A stretch of 64,000 nt of DNA from Powellomyces hirtus (GCA_025526995.1 JAHLKG010000001.1:1302001-1366000), one strand, 5' to 3'; shown: positions 45,601 to 57,245, counted from the first letter of the stretch. The notes: generated from the sequence alone by a model not told the origin. Program-made: numbers and translations.

Positions 45601-46637
45601 TGGCTTCGAGAGGACTTTTGTATGTGTTCCGCGGGACTCGCTCCTGTGGATCGGCTTCTCCTGTCAAGGAGGAGTTGTCGACTTTGAATTCATTGGCGGC
45701 AAACACATAGAGATCCGCAGGAACCTTGTCTCCGCTGCGCACGTAGACGATATCGCCTTTCACTAATTCAATTGCCGAAGTTTGTGAGACCTTTCCATCT
45801 CGAATTGAGTAGCACTTCGCAGGAATCAGATTCTAGAACATTGCATTAGCCGGGCTCGGTAACTTCCAATAGTAGCAATCCATCCACATACAAGGAAAGA
45901 TTCCAGAATGGCGGCACTTTTCTGTCCTTGTACAAACTCGATGGTGGCGTTCAAGAACGAAACCAGGATCAAGATTCCACCAAGCCATAACTAGCACAAA
46001 GAGATGTTAAAAAGGGAATATCAAAGCATCACCTTTCCTAGAACCTTCGGCTTACGTTGGGTTTGTTTCCCTCAAAGTCAATCGCTAGCAGGATGTAAGA
46101 GGCGATACCAGCAACCAGCAGCATAAGGTTAAAAAGACCCAGCAGGTGATCTATGAACTTCAATATCGGGTGTCGCTTTTTCGGAGGGCTGAGTTGGTTG
46201 AGACCCTGTTCAGCTAATCGCTTTTGGGCCTCCGCGGTCGAAAGTCCTGGCGAGCTCGCGGGTTTCTCGGGATTGACGACAACGCTGTATTTTTTCTGAA
46301 TTTCATCTATGGACAACAGGTGCTCGATCTATTATAACGGAGGACACCGCTGACATTTAGTATGCATGCACATCCCAGATACGACGAGATCCATCTTCTG
46401 ATAACATACGATATCGACAGTGTCCGCCTTTTTGTCATCGGCAGGAAGTTCTTTTTTGGCTTTTGGTGCAGCGGTGTCTTCGATGGCATAACTCTTTGCG
46501 GGCTCCGAGGCAGCTACTGTCGGGGCGACTTTCGGGTCCGCGAACGCAACGGCAGGCTGAGACCCAGCAGGCACAGCGGATGCTCCAACGGAAACAGGCT
46601 CGGGCGCACCGTCGGCGTCGAGGCGTGGTTCGGTCAT
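42658..46637 (-). CDS. P-type ATPase, Na+/K+-ATPase-like alpha subunit
   Basis: Nine exons: 46637-46410, 46328-46056, 45990-45892, 45832-45565, 45503-45232, 45166-43834, 43773-43217, 43146-42825 and 42731-42658; about 1141 residues. It is a type II cation pump. Marks: LSTAEAQKRLAEQGLNQL (cation-ATPase N domain), GDKVPADLYVF and SLTGEADPQ (actuator), FVPEGLPATVT (M4), the phosphorylated Asp in DKTGTLTRNQMTV, KGAPERVL (nucleotide site), MVTGDHPLTAEAIGRK and [22 protein letters not shown] (hinge). M5-M10 follow with LPLPMGSMLILVTDLGFE and GQSGYYMALFFTQC, the latter typical of Na,K/H,K-type (IIC) pumps rather than SERCA. IIC pumps occur in zoosporic fungi and lack a beta subunit there as far as known. 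Intron 7 has a GC donor. The ion specificity cannot be read from sequence alone. Confidence 0.92.
43147..43216 (-). other. GC-AG intron in the ATPase gene
   Basis: The exon ends GGA GAT CTG and the intron begins GCAAGT, the usual consensus for the rare GC donor class; it ends TTATTCAG. The join gives IGDL-SPDDQEICHN in phase 0. No GT donor nearby restores this frame. Confidence 0.8.
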
Positions 46638-47766
46638 TGGCTACAACGATCGCAGGCTAGATACTAGATAACTGTTGAGAAGATTGCAGTTCAGATATTA
46701 TTCGACATCACACCACGATGCTGAGATAATTGAGGTTTGCAATCATATGTCGCCACACATTGATAGCGAGGAAGCAAAAATTCCCATGCCAGAATTTCGA
46801 CGTCAACCCCGCCATGAAGCTTACTTAAGGAAAACCGAAGATGACTCCGAAACGAAGATGACTTCCCGCAAAATTTCCCGGCAGGAGATTGCGATGAAAC
46901 GGTAGAAGGCAAGCCGATGGATGCTCCTTACGCGATAGAGAAAACTGTAGAGCGGTGGGAGCAAGGCAGGGCGGGGAAGGGGGGGGGGGGGGGGGGGGGT
47001 TGGAGGCTGAGCGGACTTTATATTTTTTTCGACAGCACGGCTGCTTTTCCCTTACATACGCCTTGAATAGGCGAGTCTGGTCGGGGAGAAGATTCTTTTG
47101 GATGCATGATGATGATATCAATATCGAAATTTGGGGGTCTTCCGCAGAATGCTCAATATAGCATCGAAGCCGGGCCAAGGCGGAGACGGAGCAACGCGGT
47201 GAACCATGCTGAAGACGCGCTGTTTTGTTAACTTGGCCTTGGTGGGATCCAACTTGGCTGATGTCACTCTGCACCCTGGGGACATAGTTAATCATGGTTG
47301 GGCAATTCGAACCATAGGATGCCCTCTTCGACGCTCTCGATGCCACCTGGATGCAACATCTTTCGCGGGGTCAGGAACGTTAAGGGACACCAATAACCTG
47401 GATAAACTCTGGGGCGAGGATGGTCTCTCCACGGGCTGGAGAGGTATCTGCGATTAAATCTATATACAAACAACGTCGGGACGTGCCCCTTTCTGCCAAC
47501 CCTCTACTAGTTCTACTTCTAAACCAGATATGCTGCAGCCAATGGACGATCGACTCTTCCCAAACGCCGATCTGGGCGCTGTAGACGTAGCGTTGTTGAG
47601 TTGGTTCGTCGTACAGACCAGATGATGGTTCAGCTTGATGTGGCGCTTACTCCGCGTCATGGCAAGGGGAACGATGTGTGGAAGGGCAATCCGGCTTGTG
47701 CTTTGCTCCACATTTGGCGGAAGCAATGATAACTAATAAATAGCGGAACCAATGACACGCAACAGC
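46638..47766. other. ATPase upstream region and NLE1 3' flank
   Basis: About 1.1 kb with no convincing gene. It contains a 21-G tract and small open frames on both strands without domains. The ATPase promoter should lie in 46640-46950. Confidence 0.5.
46979..46999 (+). repeat. Poly-G tract (21 nt)
   Basis: Twenty-one consecutive G, flanked by further G-rich sequence. It lies about 340 bp upstream of the ATPase ATG. Prone to length error in assemblies. Confidence 0.9.
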
Positions 47767-49600
47767 TAGTGTCTCCATCTAGTAAAAGCAATGCCAGATT
47801 AATCGGTTATCCTCATCTTGTGATGCTATCCAGAATGGGCTTACATTTTGAGGATCCTGTCTTTACCGCCACTTGCAACACGGTCCCCAGCGGGACTCCA
47901 GTCCACCGAGTAAACCTCGTCTGCATGCCCCGGCAGTTCATGTCGCAGCTTCCTGTTCTTCACATCCCATGTTTTCAGAGTACTGTCGCGAGAACCGGAC
48001 AGAACCTGCCGAGAGTCTGAAGACCAACACACTTGGAAAACTGCGCCCACGTGACCTCGGAGGGTGGTTAGGAAACTGAAGAAATCAAAAGCATTTTCAG
48101 CACACGGCATTTGCGGAGTATCTTTCAAACGATTCGCCAACATACGTCCCAGTCAAGCCATCCCAGAGCTTCACACTTTTGTCGAAACTCGCACTTGCCA
48201 GAGTGGCGCCGTCGGGGGAGAAGCTTAGATGTGTAACGGGCTGCTGATGGCCCGTCATCCTCGTCAGCGACTTCTTGCCGGTACTCGGCTCCCATAGGAA
48301 TATGGTAAAATCGTCGCTGCATGACGCTAGACGTTCTTTGCGTGTGCCATCGGCTGTGGCAGCGTTGTACCGCGCAACCGCGGCCGCAAATGCTTCGGAT
48401 TTGGTAGCGAAGCTTTTGCCAGTGTGGTCGTGAGGCCCGGTTCGCAGAATGAAATCCGTGGAAAGCGTAAGGTGGTTGACCCAGTGTGCATGACCTTCCA
48501 GAGTTCGCACGAGTTTGCCCTGAGATCAACGTAGAATCAGACCATACCGATCGCCACATGGAACAGACGTGAGTTCCTACCTCGTTTGGATTCCACACTT
48601 TGATTGTCTTGTCTCTACTTCCAGAGTAGATCAAGCCTTCTCCTCCCCACTTTACGCTCATAACAGGCGCTGTATGTCCGGCTAATGTCAAGATGACCTT
48701 TCTCAACGTCGCATCCCATATTCTGATGGTACCGTCACGCGACGCACTTGCGAAGCGATTGCAGTTCTCGTTGCTGTGACAGAATGCTTGAGTAACGTAA
48801 AGGGGCAAATATCAAAAGCTAGATATCCACTCACAGATGCATAGGTTCCCAAGCAATGCTGGTGATGACTTGCGAATGCGCACGGAGAGCATCGCCCAGA
48901 GGCTTCCCTGTCTTCGGATCCCACAAGCGAACCGTGTTGTCCATGCTTCCCGAAGCCAATATTGAGCAATCTGGCGACCATGCTACAATCTGCACCCAAT
49001 TCTTATGACCTGACAAGGTAAACTGAGGTGTCTCTGTCGTCAAATCCCATATTCTCACGGTAGTATCCCCAGATCCAGTAGCCAACTGTGAACCGTCCGG
49101 ACTGAAGCACACTGACAAGATGGCCTCGGTGTGGCCCGTCAATGAAGAACTACACCGTGTGACTGCTCGTACCCGGAAAACCGCTTGTGGGCGGTACAGA
49201 ATCGTTATTTGGTCTTCCGTCGATCGGCCTAGTCCGTGAATGATGTCTAAATGCAAGTCTGTTTTGATCTCGGTGTCGTCAACCAGGAAAGAGTATGGCA
49301 GGGGATCTTCCTATTGAGTTTCGAGTGTCGCAAAAGTTTCATTTAGCTAGGTGTCCCATTATGAAACTCTCGTGCAAGCGGGGTGCTTACATTCTGCAGA
49401 AGATTGTTAAGAAGGAGCGCGAGTTGTTCGGGAGTAGCGTCGGCGGGCAGGTTGAGAGGAGGACCGCACACGTCGCCCTCTGGACTTTTGAATTGAGCAA
49501 CTACGGTTGTTCCTGACGGTGGTTTAACGGGAGGAGCGGGGTCATTCTTCTTGTATCTGTTTGGCTTGACGTACGGGTGATACTTTGTTTCTCCTCCCAT
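47767..49600 (-). CDS. NLE1: NLE1/Rsa4 (Notchless) WD-repeat ribosome factor
   Basis: Six exons: 49600-49391, 49310-48835, 48773-48581, 48519-48146, 48075-47845 and 47779-47767; about 498 residues. NLE1/Rsa4 is a 60S pre-ribosome factor whose N-terminal UBL/NLE domain is pulled by the AAA-ATPase Rea1/MDN1. The NLE domain has AQFKSPEGDVCGPPLNLP and LPYSFLVDDTEI (with the metal-coordinating acidic residue expected for MIDAS binding). Eight WD repeats follow, e.g. SLTGHTEAILSVCFSPDG, LSGHKNWVQIVAWSPD, LEGHAHWVNHL, LRGHVGAVFQVCWSSD and PGHADEVYSVDWSP. The 13-nt last exon supplies the typical ending KIWRH; reading through the intron instead would stop after KM. It is head-to-head with ARS2. Confidence 0.95.
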
Positions 49601-50133
49601 GTTTGGTCAGAAGTTCCAGGAAAATGCAAATTGCAACAGCGAACGACAATTGTGAATTGTTTTTGGCCAAAAAGTTGCACGCAGACGATTCCTTGGTAGG
49701 GCACGTGATGCATGCTAAAGTTAGGCGCTGGTGCTGTGCCGCCACTTTGCTACCATAGCAATTCAGGGACTGTGTCAGGCGTGAGACAAGCCGTCCGAAA
49801 CCTCTCTGGATTCACAATTTGTGAGAATACCATCATCTCTTGTAAGTGGTCCACATGAATTGTCTTTTGGGTGGAGCGGGAGCGGAATGCCAGGAACATC
49901 TGAGCTAGAGTCGGGCTCTTTGAGCGCGACATTTCCTTGTCGACTACTCCCTGGGAGCGCAAAGCTGAACACTGACGAGTACGTCCGCCAAACGTATGCG
50001 AACCGGCGTGGGGAAAAAAGACGATAGCACACGACTGAAAGATCGCTCTTGAATTTTACCCGGATCACCGTTTCCTAATCGAACCAAATTTTTATCATCT
50101 TAGTTGCAGACGCGATCTGCCGCTCCAACGGCA
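49601..50133. other. Divergent promoter region NLE1 / ARS2
   Basis: A spacer of 533 bp between opposite ATGs. Small open frames only; no gene recognised. Confidence 0.45.
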
Positions 50134-52767
50134 ATGACTGAGCACGCGGACTCTATCCCGGGGGGCCAAACCCCTGAAGATCACGATGAACATGTGCACA
50201 ACCCTCGTTCTGCTCGCGACAAATTTCAGCGTGAGCGCGATGGCGGGAACGGGGGAGATGCCCCGGAAGTCGATGAGTTTGGTCGGACCATCGACAATCG
50301 AAAGAAGCGGGACAGGAGCAAATCTTTGAGCCCGGTTCCGGTACCATCTGGCGGTGGTAGGAACAACTTGATTATGTTTACAGATATTGCTCATGAAATA
50401 ACGCAGAAATGATGTAGATCGCCGTGGAAAGCGACGTCGATCAAGAAGTCGCGATCGAGAGTACGAGGGCCGGGATGGAAAAGATTCCTATGTGCCAGAT
50501 TACAGCCGGGGTCGGAATCCTCGCTATCGCCAAGGTGGAAACAATGCAGGCGACTATGGATCAGGTCTCTATCAGCCAGTCGTTGTCGATCGTTATGATG
50601 GCAGGAAAGGGGATCGGTGAGTTTTTTAATCTAGGGTTGCAGATGATTGCCTTCAGACTCACATTCTCGTCATTCAGTCACTCTCGACAAGTGGATCCAA
50701 TGGATATGGACTACATTCTGACCATTCAGGCGTTTGGAGAGATTACGAGGGAACAGCACCGAAAGAAAGGGGGACGGTCCACTATGAGTAACGAAGAGAT
50801 TGAGCGCCGATTTGAGATATACAAAGAGAACTTTACACACAAGCAACTGCAAAAGTACTTTTCGCAAGAAAAGGAATCAGAATGGTATGTCTTCGTTTGA
50901 TCCCGTACTGTGTTGTTCAGTCGCTCAACAGGTGTTGGGCTTCAGGTTCCGGGAGAAATACCACCCAGAAGATTCCAAACCCTTGAAGGAGGAAACACAC
51001 AACCGACGCCGCGAAATTATGGCCAAGTTCGCACAGAAGCTCGCCGAGGGTAAATATGACGCCATCTGTTACGACGAGAAAGCCGACGGTGGTGTTCCGC
51101 CTGAGTCAAAGGACGAGATGAAGACGGGCGAAGAGAAAGCTCCAGCGGTCTCAGAAGAGGACACTATGGCCACCGATGAGGCGATTGTCGACTTAGAACT
51201 GCCGCCCAAACCGGCCGTGTCTTCAGAGGAAGTTTATGCGTTGTTCATCAGAACTGTGCTTTCTAAATGGTCCCGGAAGACCCTTACCGACGTACGTGGA
51301 CCCCCCCACCCCCCCCCCCCCCCGCAATAATATGCTGTTTTGCGCCTCCATCTTACGCGAATTTGTGTCTAGGTGTGTGCGTCTATAGAAGGATTCAAAT
51401 ATCTCGTCTTAAGCGATCCTAGGGCTCCGTCAGGAAACCGACTGGGTTGGGTTATTTTTGAGGATGGAACAGACATGGCGAAAGCGCAGGAAGCTTTAAA
51501 CGGCAAGCAGGTGCGACTTTTTGTTAAATTAATCGGACAGCTAAGGAACTGAGATTGCTAACATCTTTTCCTTGAAGATTGATAACTTTAGTCTTCGAGT
51601 TGATCTGCACTACTGGCAAGAGGAGCGTACCCGACATGTTGTTGGAGAAGCGAACACTCCAACACGGCTGCGCCACGATCTGGACCAGATCAAGAGACTT
51701 GCGGCTGTTTTGGATGAAGAGAACGAATTTTCTACGGACTCTTGCGCCGCCATGATTGTGGAGAATCGATTGAAGACCCACATCCTATCAGGGTCCGAGA
51801 TGGAGGTTTCAGGTGGAGATGAAAGTGCAGACCACGAAACTGCACATATCAAAAAGTCACTGGATTTGTACATCACGTACCTCCGAAAGGTGCACAACTA
51901 TGACTACTATGGCGGAATCGAGACCTCCAGCCCGGAAGACTTTGCCAGGAAATCCAGCGTTACGCTTCGCCGCCCACCAGTTGAGAAAAAAGTTTCCGTA
52001 TTTTTGGATCGACTTGACATGCGTGTCGACTTGCGAATTCGCAAGCCGCTGGATGGACCAGAAATCACAAAAATGGGCGGAAAGCTTTTGGAAGTGGAGC
52101 TGGACAAGTTTCTCGGAAAGTCTGTGAAGAAAGAAGCCGAAGGCAAATTCCGGTGTACCGTGTGCAGCAAGCTCTTCAAAGGAGAAGAGTTCGTGAAGAA
52201 ACACCTGAAAACAAAACACAATGAAATCACCCTCCCAACACGCAAAGAAGTGGAATTCTTCAACAACTATGTGCGCGACCCTAACAAGGTCGACCCCACC
52301 CGACCACCGCAGCAACCGTCCAGTGGCCCACCGGGCTCTATGCCTGGGGGCATGCAGACCGGTGGGCCTATCTTCACGGCGCTTCCCAATGGCGCGGGCA
52401 TGCCCATCATGATGCCCATGCAAATGGGAGGCATGCCGATGATGAATATGCCTTTCATGATGGGCAGTATGCCTAATGGCATGCAGTTCATGCAACCCAT
52501 GCAGGGCATGATGGGCAACGTCGGAGGACGGAACAGGAACGACCGTGGTGGACGAGGAGGACGGAATTCGATTCAGGGACGGCTGGGTCCGGCGCCTCGA
52601 AGAAACTCGTAAGTTTACCCTGGGATTTCTCCGTGAAGTGTACATTGCATGCTCACGACATTCCGCTTTCGGCCTCAAACAGCAAGAGTGATCCCCGTGC
52701 AGTCCGCAGTTACGACGATCTTGATAATCCGGTGCCATCCGGCGAGATGGAAATCAGCTACGATTAG
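50134..52767 (+). CDS. SRRT: ARS2/SERRATE zinc-finger RNA-processing protein
   Basis: Seven exons: 50134-50356, 50418-50616, 50678-50884, 50946-51291, 51373-51510, 51578-52608 and 52683-52767; about 742 residues. ARS2 bridges the nuclear cap-binding complex to RNA decay and processing machines. After an Arg/Ser/Asp-rich N-terminus come the DUF3546-like helix block (MDYILTIQAFGEITREQ ... FSQEKESEWFREKYHPE), a central RRM-like part (GFKYLVLSDPRAPSGNRLGW) and the single C2H2 zinc finger (FRCTVCSKLFKGEEFVKKHL...KH). A Met/Gly/Pro-rich stretch and the conserved C-terminal motif SDPRAVRSYDDLDNP end the protein. The RS-like N-terminus and GGRGG patch fit the family. Intron 4 holds a C-rich tract. 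Confidence 0.93.
51301..51323 (+). repeat. Poly-C tract in ARS2 intron 4
   Basis: Seven C, one A, then fifteen C, ten bases after the donor. On the antisense strand this is a G-run like those at 31478 and 46979. Confidence 0.85.
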
Positions 52768-53040
52768 CATCGATTTGTCGAGTCACTCCATCGTTATCTC
52801 TCTCGGGCCCTGGCTTGTTTTGGGCGGTGACTACTTCTCTCCAGTTGTATATAGCGTATTGCTGTATCTGCTTCTCAAAGCGGAATCCAACAAATTTCTT
52901 GCACTTGGCATTCAGGTCACTCTAGCGTTCAACAAATTCGAAGGCCAGCTCAAGGATGGTATCTTTTGGGCATTTTCATTTTCAATAGGTAAAATGTTTC
53001 AAAAAGTATTCAAGAGGTGATAGACGACAGGTGTCGTGGT

Positions 53041-53611
53041 TTAGTGCTTTCCCTTCTTAGCCTCCTGCTCGCGGATGTATCTGTTCTCGGCAGCAGCTTC
53101 CCGTTTGCTGCACATAACACATGGCGATCAGTAAGGCTCATCTCACTCGCACCTCACGCGCGTGTTTGGCACCCAGGCACGAGCAGTATATCACCATTCC
53201 TGTTTCCAACTTACGACATAGCATCTCCGCCGGCGGCAGGGGTAGCGTTCGACAAGCCCTTCGCCCCGTTCAACTCCTTGTGGAATTCGGGGTCAATGTG
53301 GGGCTTCTCATCAAGCTTCTTCTTAGCGGCGGCTTCCTTCTGGGCGAGCTGGGCGCGCAGGTTTTTGATCATTTCCTTCTCGTGTTCCCAAGTGTAGCCT
53401 ACGCACAAATGTATAAGAACAGTTGAGCCACATAAAAAAGAATGCTATCGACAAGTGGGTTGTGATTCCCCAAGCCATCATACGTACGGTCCTCCTCGGA
53501 CTTCTCGCGGTTGGCAAAAGCACCACCGGCTTCGCGGACGGTCATGTTTCGGCTGGGGACAAGAACGCGTACAGACGAAACTGCGGAGGGGATACGGCGG
53601 AGAGCGAACAT
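53041..53611 (-). CDS. INH1: Mitochondrial F1-ATPase inhibitor (IF1) with a duplicated motif
   Basis: Exons 53611-53488, 53398-53215 and 53107-53041 give about 124 residues. IF1 blocks F1-ATPase hydrolysis when the proton gradient collapses. The first 22 residues (MFALRRIPSAVSSVRVL...) are a mitochondrial presequence. The inhibitory helix follows: EAGGAFANREKSEEDRYTWE then HEKEMIKNLRAQLAQKEAA, matching the GAF-KRE-x-E-x2-Y pattern. Residues 62-100 form a linker. The last exon encodes KREAAAENRYIREQEAKK, a second copy of the KRE/E-x2-Y motif. Most IF1 proteins have one. The Ser split across the second intron (TC/C) gives the frame. Confidence 0.85.
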
Positions 53612-54294
53612 TTTGTGTGTTTTGGATTGGTGTGTTGGAATGTGTGATTTCGCGAACGGGTCTTGTGGTGGTAGTGAAGCAGGGCTTGACACAGGTCATA
53701 GCACACGTCATGCTTAAATGTTGCCATGGCAAGGGACCGCGTAGATGCAGTTATCGCGTATCAGCCACACTTCCTCAATTCGAAATTGAAATGAACTGAA
53801 TGGTTCTTTAGGTTTTGTATGCACATATATGCCGCGTCTGATGAACGCTGTTGTAAGAGGGGGGGGGGTGTTCGGCCATCCATCGCCTTGATGCGTAGCG
53901 CATATAAACCAAATGTTCCTTCTACAGCCAGGCTTGAGGCCGACTAGCAGCTTCTTCATCATGCTGAAATTGTTTATGATGGGAGAGCAAGCCTACGTTG
54001 ATAAAGACATACATAAACTCTATGAAGTCCTTCCAGAAAGGGATGCCGCGGAGTTCGGACACCTCCGTTTTATTAAGCTGGTTGTTTGTAATATCATGTT
54101 TGTTTTGGGTGTGATGCTTACACGCGGATTTCATTTGTCGCGTTTGTCAGCGGGTTGAATTTGCCCGCTTGTTCCGCCGTTCATTGTGATAAAAGGACAT
54201 CCTACTGCTTTCAACGGCCACCAACTATCGTTAAGCAACACAAGACATTCCAGCATTATACAGTTTACATCACTTTTTGAACACAAAAGCAATC
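53612..54294. other. Divergent region IF1 / DsbA-like gene
   Basis: About 680 bp. An 82-codon plus frame (53913-54158) reads as mixed hydrophobic residues with no domain or partner exon; I do not call it a gene. A G-rich run lies at about 53861. Confidence 0.4.
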
Positions 54295-55089
54295 ATGACT
54301 GCCGTCCGCAAAGTTCTCATCGAAATCACATCCGTAAGTGGCTGCTGTCTTGACCTTGCGCTACCCCTCCACTTGTCCTAACTCCCACTTTGCTGATTTT
54401 CTATAGGACACAATCTGCCCATGGTGCTACGTCGGCAAACGTCGTCTTGAGGCCGCCATCGCGCGTGCACCCAAAACGCTCGAATTCGATATAGTCTACA
54501 AGCCGTTCTTCCTCAACCCCTCTCTTCCTGCCGAAGGAACCAACAAACTGGAGATGTATGAGAGCAAATTTGGCAAAGAACGCGTGGCAAAGATGCTGGA
54601 GACGATGAAGCATGTGGGCAATGAAGTGGGCATCAAGTTTGATTACGGAGGCCTGACAGCAAAGTAAGTTGGTCGTAGCTCGACAGTGGTATCCAGTGTC
54701 ACACCAGCCTTCTGACGTTCTCCCATTCTTGCAGCACGATGGACTCGCATCGCCTCCTCGAATATGCCAAGCAGCACAACAAGCAGCTTCCATTAGTCGA
54801 AAAATTGTTTTCGGCCTACTTTGAACAAACGAAAAACATTGGCGACCGCGACGTGCTGGCCTCCGTGGCGGCAGAGGTCGGATTCGACAAGGCGGAAGTG
54901 CTCGCTTACCTCAACTCGGACGAGGGAGACGGTACTCATGAGGTCGTCGAGCAGGTTGAGAGCGCTCAACGTCGCCGCATTACTGGCGTACCATTCTTCA
55001 GGATCAACAGGACCTACGACATTGGGGGAGCGCAGGAGCCAGAGACTTTTGTGGAGATCTTTGAGAAGATTGCTAGTGATAGTGCCTGA
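54295..55089 (+). CDS. DsbA-family (FrnE-like) thioredoxin-fold oxidoreductase
   Basis: Exons 54295-54333, 54407-54663 and 54735-55089 encode 216 residues. The thioredoxin-like active site CPWC is in DTICPWCYVGKRRLE, and the typical cis-Pro loop is GVPFFRIN (VPFF). A helical insertion carries SHRLLEYAKQHNKQLPLVEKLFSAYF. This is the FrnE/DsbA-like (2-hydroxychromene-2-carboxylate isomerase superfamily) group, whose members are cytosolic disulfide or glutathione-dependent oxidoreductases. No signal peptide is present. The intron after 13 codons (donor GTAAGT) removes the gap between ITS and DTICPW. Confidence 0.92.
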
Positions 55090-55202
55090 GCTGACACGCA
55101 ATTACCCTCCTCACTGATGCGCGCTTCTTGTAGCCAATTAAATAGTCTTTTAAATAAATTTGCTTTACATATGTACTTGGGCTCTGTTGTCACCCATCTG
55201 CC

Positions 55203-56090
55203 TTAAGCAATGCACCGATACTTCATGCCTTCATACTCAAATTCTCCGGCATAGATGCCCTCGAGGATGGCTTCCAGCTGTGGATTGACACCGCGACAAC
55301 CATCAGTGACCTGCCGAGCCCATGCAAAGTAAGTCTGAACACGCGGCAGCGTCCAACCCTCTGGCGGCGTCTTTTGCAGGTCGCGGAGGTTGTGGATCTA
55401 TGCGAAGACAATGCTTGATCAAACTGCATGCAGGGAGCGAGCGATGTTGAGGTGGTGCTCGAATACCTTGTCGGCCATCTTGACTAGTTTGGCTTGGTTC
55501 GACTTATGTGGCGCATTCACGATCTGGAGTCTTTCGGCATATTCAGAATCGACGAACGCCACGCCTGCACATCTCAGTGTCTTACCGCTTGCGCTCCTCT
55601 TTGGGTAAACTCTTGTCGTCCGTGCATTCGGCGACTATCTGTCGTACAAGTGGGCCGAACTCGCGTCCAATCTACCACATGGATTGATATGCTGCTCGCG
55701 TGATCCGTTCTAACACTGACTTATACTGACCTCTTCGAACGAGGTGTCTGTGTCCTCGACTACGAACCGACAAGTGAACGTTGCTTAGGTCGAGGTTTCC
55801 TTGCAACCTTTAAGCCGGTTGCGTAAGTACCTGTATCATGCAGCAACGCTGCTTGCAGGGTTGGTACATCCTGCACTCCCGCTTCCTTCCACAATACATG
55901 AGCGCTATATGGAACCCAACCCCACCAGTTCAGTCAATGCTTCTCCCGTCTCCGCACGACAGACAATACACCACAGAACCTACACAGCGATGGGGTGATT
56001 GATGTAAGGCGTCTGCTGCGGATCCTTCCGCCGCTGCCCGGCATGCTTGATTGCAGCGAAATGTGTTGCTTGTAAAAGATGCGTGTCCAT
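55203..56090 (-). CDS. HDDC3: MESH1/HDDC3, ppGpp and NADPH hydrolase
   Basis: Six exons: 56090-55984, 55904-55831, 55759-55731, 55671-55586, 55530-55467 and 55397-55203; 184 residues (human 179). MESH1 is the stand-alone HD-domain hydrolase related to bacterial SpoT; it hydrolyses ppGpp and, in animals, NADPH. The metal-binding HD motif is AALLHDTVEDTDTS, with the upstream His in the first exon (AAIKHAGQRRKDPQQTPYINHP). Other family marks are VAECTDDKSLPKEERKR, QAKLVKMADKIHNLRDL and PEGWTLPRVQTYFAWARQV. Exon 3 is only 29 nt. Reading is continuous and catalytic residues are retained. It is head-to-head with the RING-CH gene; the ATGs are 182 bp apart. Confidence 0.93.
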
Positions 56091-56271
56091 TCGAATACCG
56101 GAAGGGGGGGAACAGAAGCTTGGAAAACGGTAGCGTCTCCGGAAAAGCCACATACGCCGAGCGCGCGTGACGTTGCCCAACGCCTCACTGAGAATTCCCG
56201 AATTGCATTGTAGTGAAATTAACAGAAGGCACACAACACAACATTTTCATCACAACATACGCAATACCAAT

Positions 56272-57245
56272 ATGGACGCACAGGCATTTGAGCCGAACAT
56301 AACAGCCGACAACCTTACCAACCGCGGAACTGCTCAACTCAACCCTTCTTATGACGACCCGCCAGCACCGGAGGATAACGAGGTCCCCGAGACAGCACCC
56401 CATAAAGACGATGAACCCGCCGCAGCGACTGACGACCGGTTATGTCGCATCTGCTACGGCGGGCCGGCGGATGAAGAGGACGAACCCGAACTCGGGCGCC
56501 TCATCAGCCCGTGTAAATGCAAAGGGACCATGCGGTCAGTCCACATAGGTATGTAACGTCTAGAATGACTTTGCTCCGTGCAGGTCGCTCACTGGTTGTA
56601 TTCTCAGGTTGTTTGAATCGATGGAGAACTACCAGTCAAAAGAAGGAGAGTTTCTATGAATGCGACCACTGTCATTACAAGTATCATTTCCGCCGTATGA
56701 AGCTGTCGCGCCTGGTTATGAACGAAGGCATGGCCACATACTCTGCATACTCTGCAGGCACTCAATCATTGTTCTAACACCCTCTTCCGTTGCAAACAGC
56801 CGTGGTATCCATCCTCACCCTCTTCATCTTCTCCTCCGGCGTTGTTCTCGCCGGATTTCTCAGCAAACTCCTCACCCGATACCTCTTTGACGAAACCAGC
56901 GGTGACCCTCTCTTCCTCATCTTCAACAACACCTCACTATCCCCCGCCGAACCGTCATCACTCTGGACAGTTGACGCAGCACACATGCTCGCCGGTATCA
57001 CTCTTGTCGGATTACTCGGCGTGTTCCAGCTCGTCATGGCATTGTTCCGAGGACCTTGGGGCGTGCCACGATTTACGACTACAACACGGGGAGGAAATGC
57101 GGATCGGGGGCCATCCATAATAGTAATCATCCTGATTGCAATTGGAGTTGGAAAGGCGGTGTATGTGATTTGGAGCGCGGTGAGAAGATGGAGTAGGACC
57201 AAGCTGGAAATGGTGGAGACGGCGATATTGGACGTCAACGAGTGA
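56272..57245 (+). CDS. RING-CH (MARCH-type) membrane E3 ubiquitin ligase
   Basis: Exons 56272-56548, 56608-56694 and 56800-57245 encode about 269 residues. A RING-CH (RINGv, C4HC3) domain is at about residues 61-120: CRICYGG, ISPCKCKGTMRSVHIGCLNRW, YECDHCHYKYHFR. Two or three membrane helices follow: VSILTLFIFSSGVVLAGFL, AAHMLAGITLVGLLGVF and IIVIILIAIGVGKAVYVIW. This layout is that of MARCH-family membrane ubiquitin ligases acting in endomembranes. The N-terminal 55 residues are acidic and disordered. The acceptor at 56799 follows a branch-like CTAAC and keeps frame. Confidence 0.88.

Noticed and set aside
51857..52738. 293-codon His/Arg-rich frame antisense to ARS2
   Set aside because: It arises from the complement of the Met/Gly-rich ARS2 exon; no domain.
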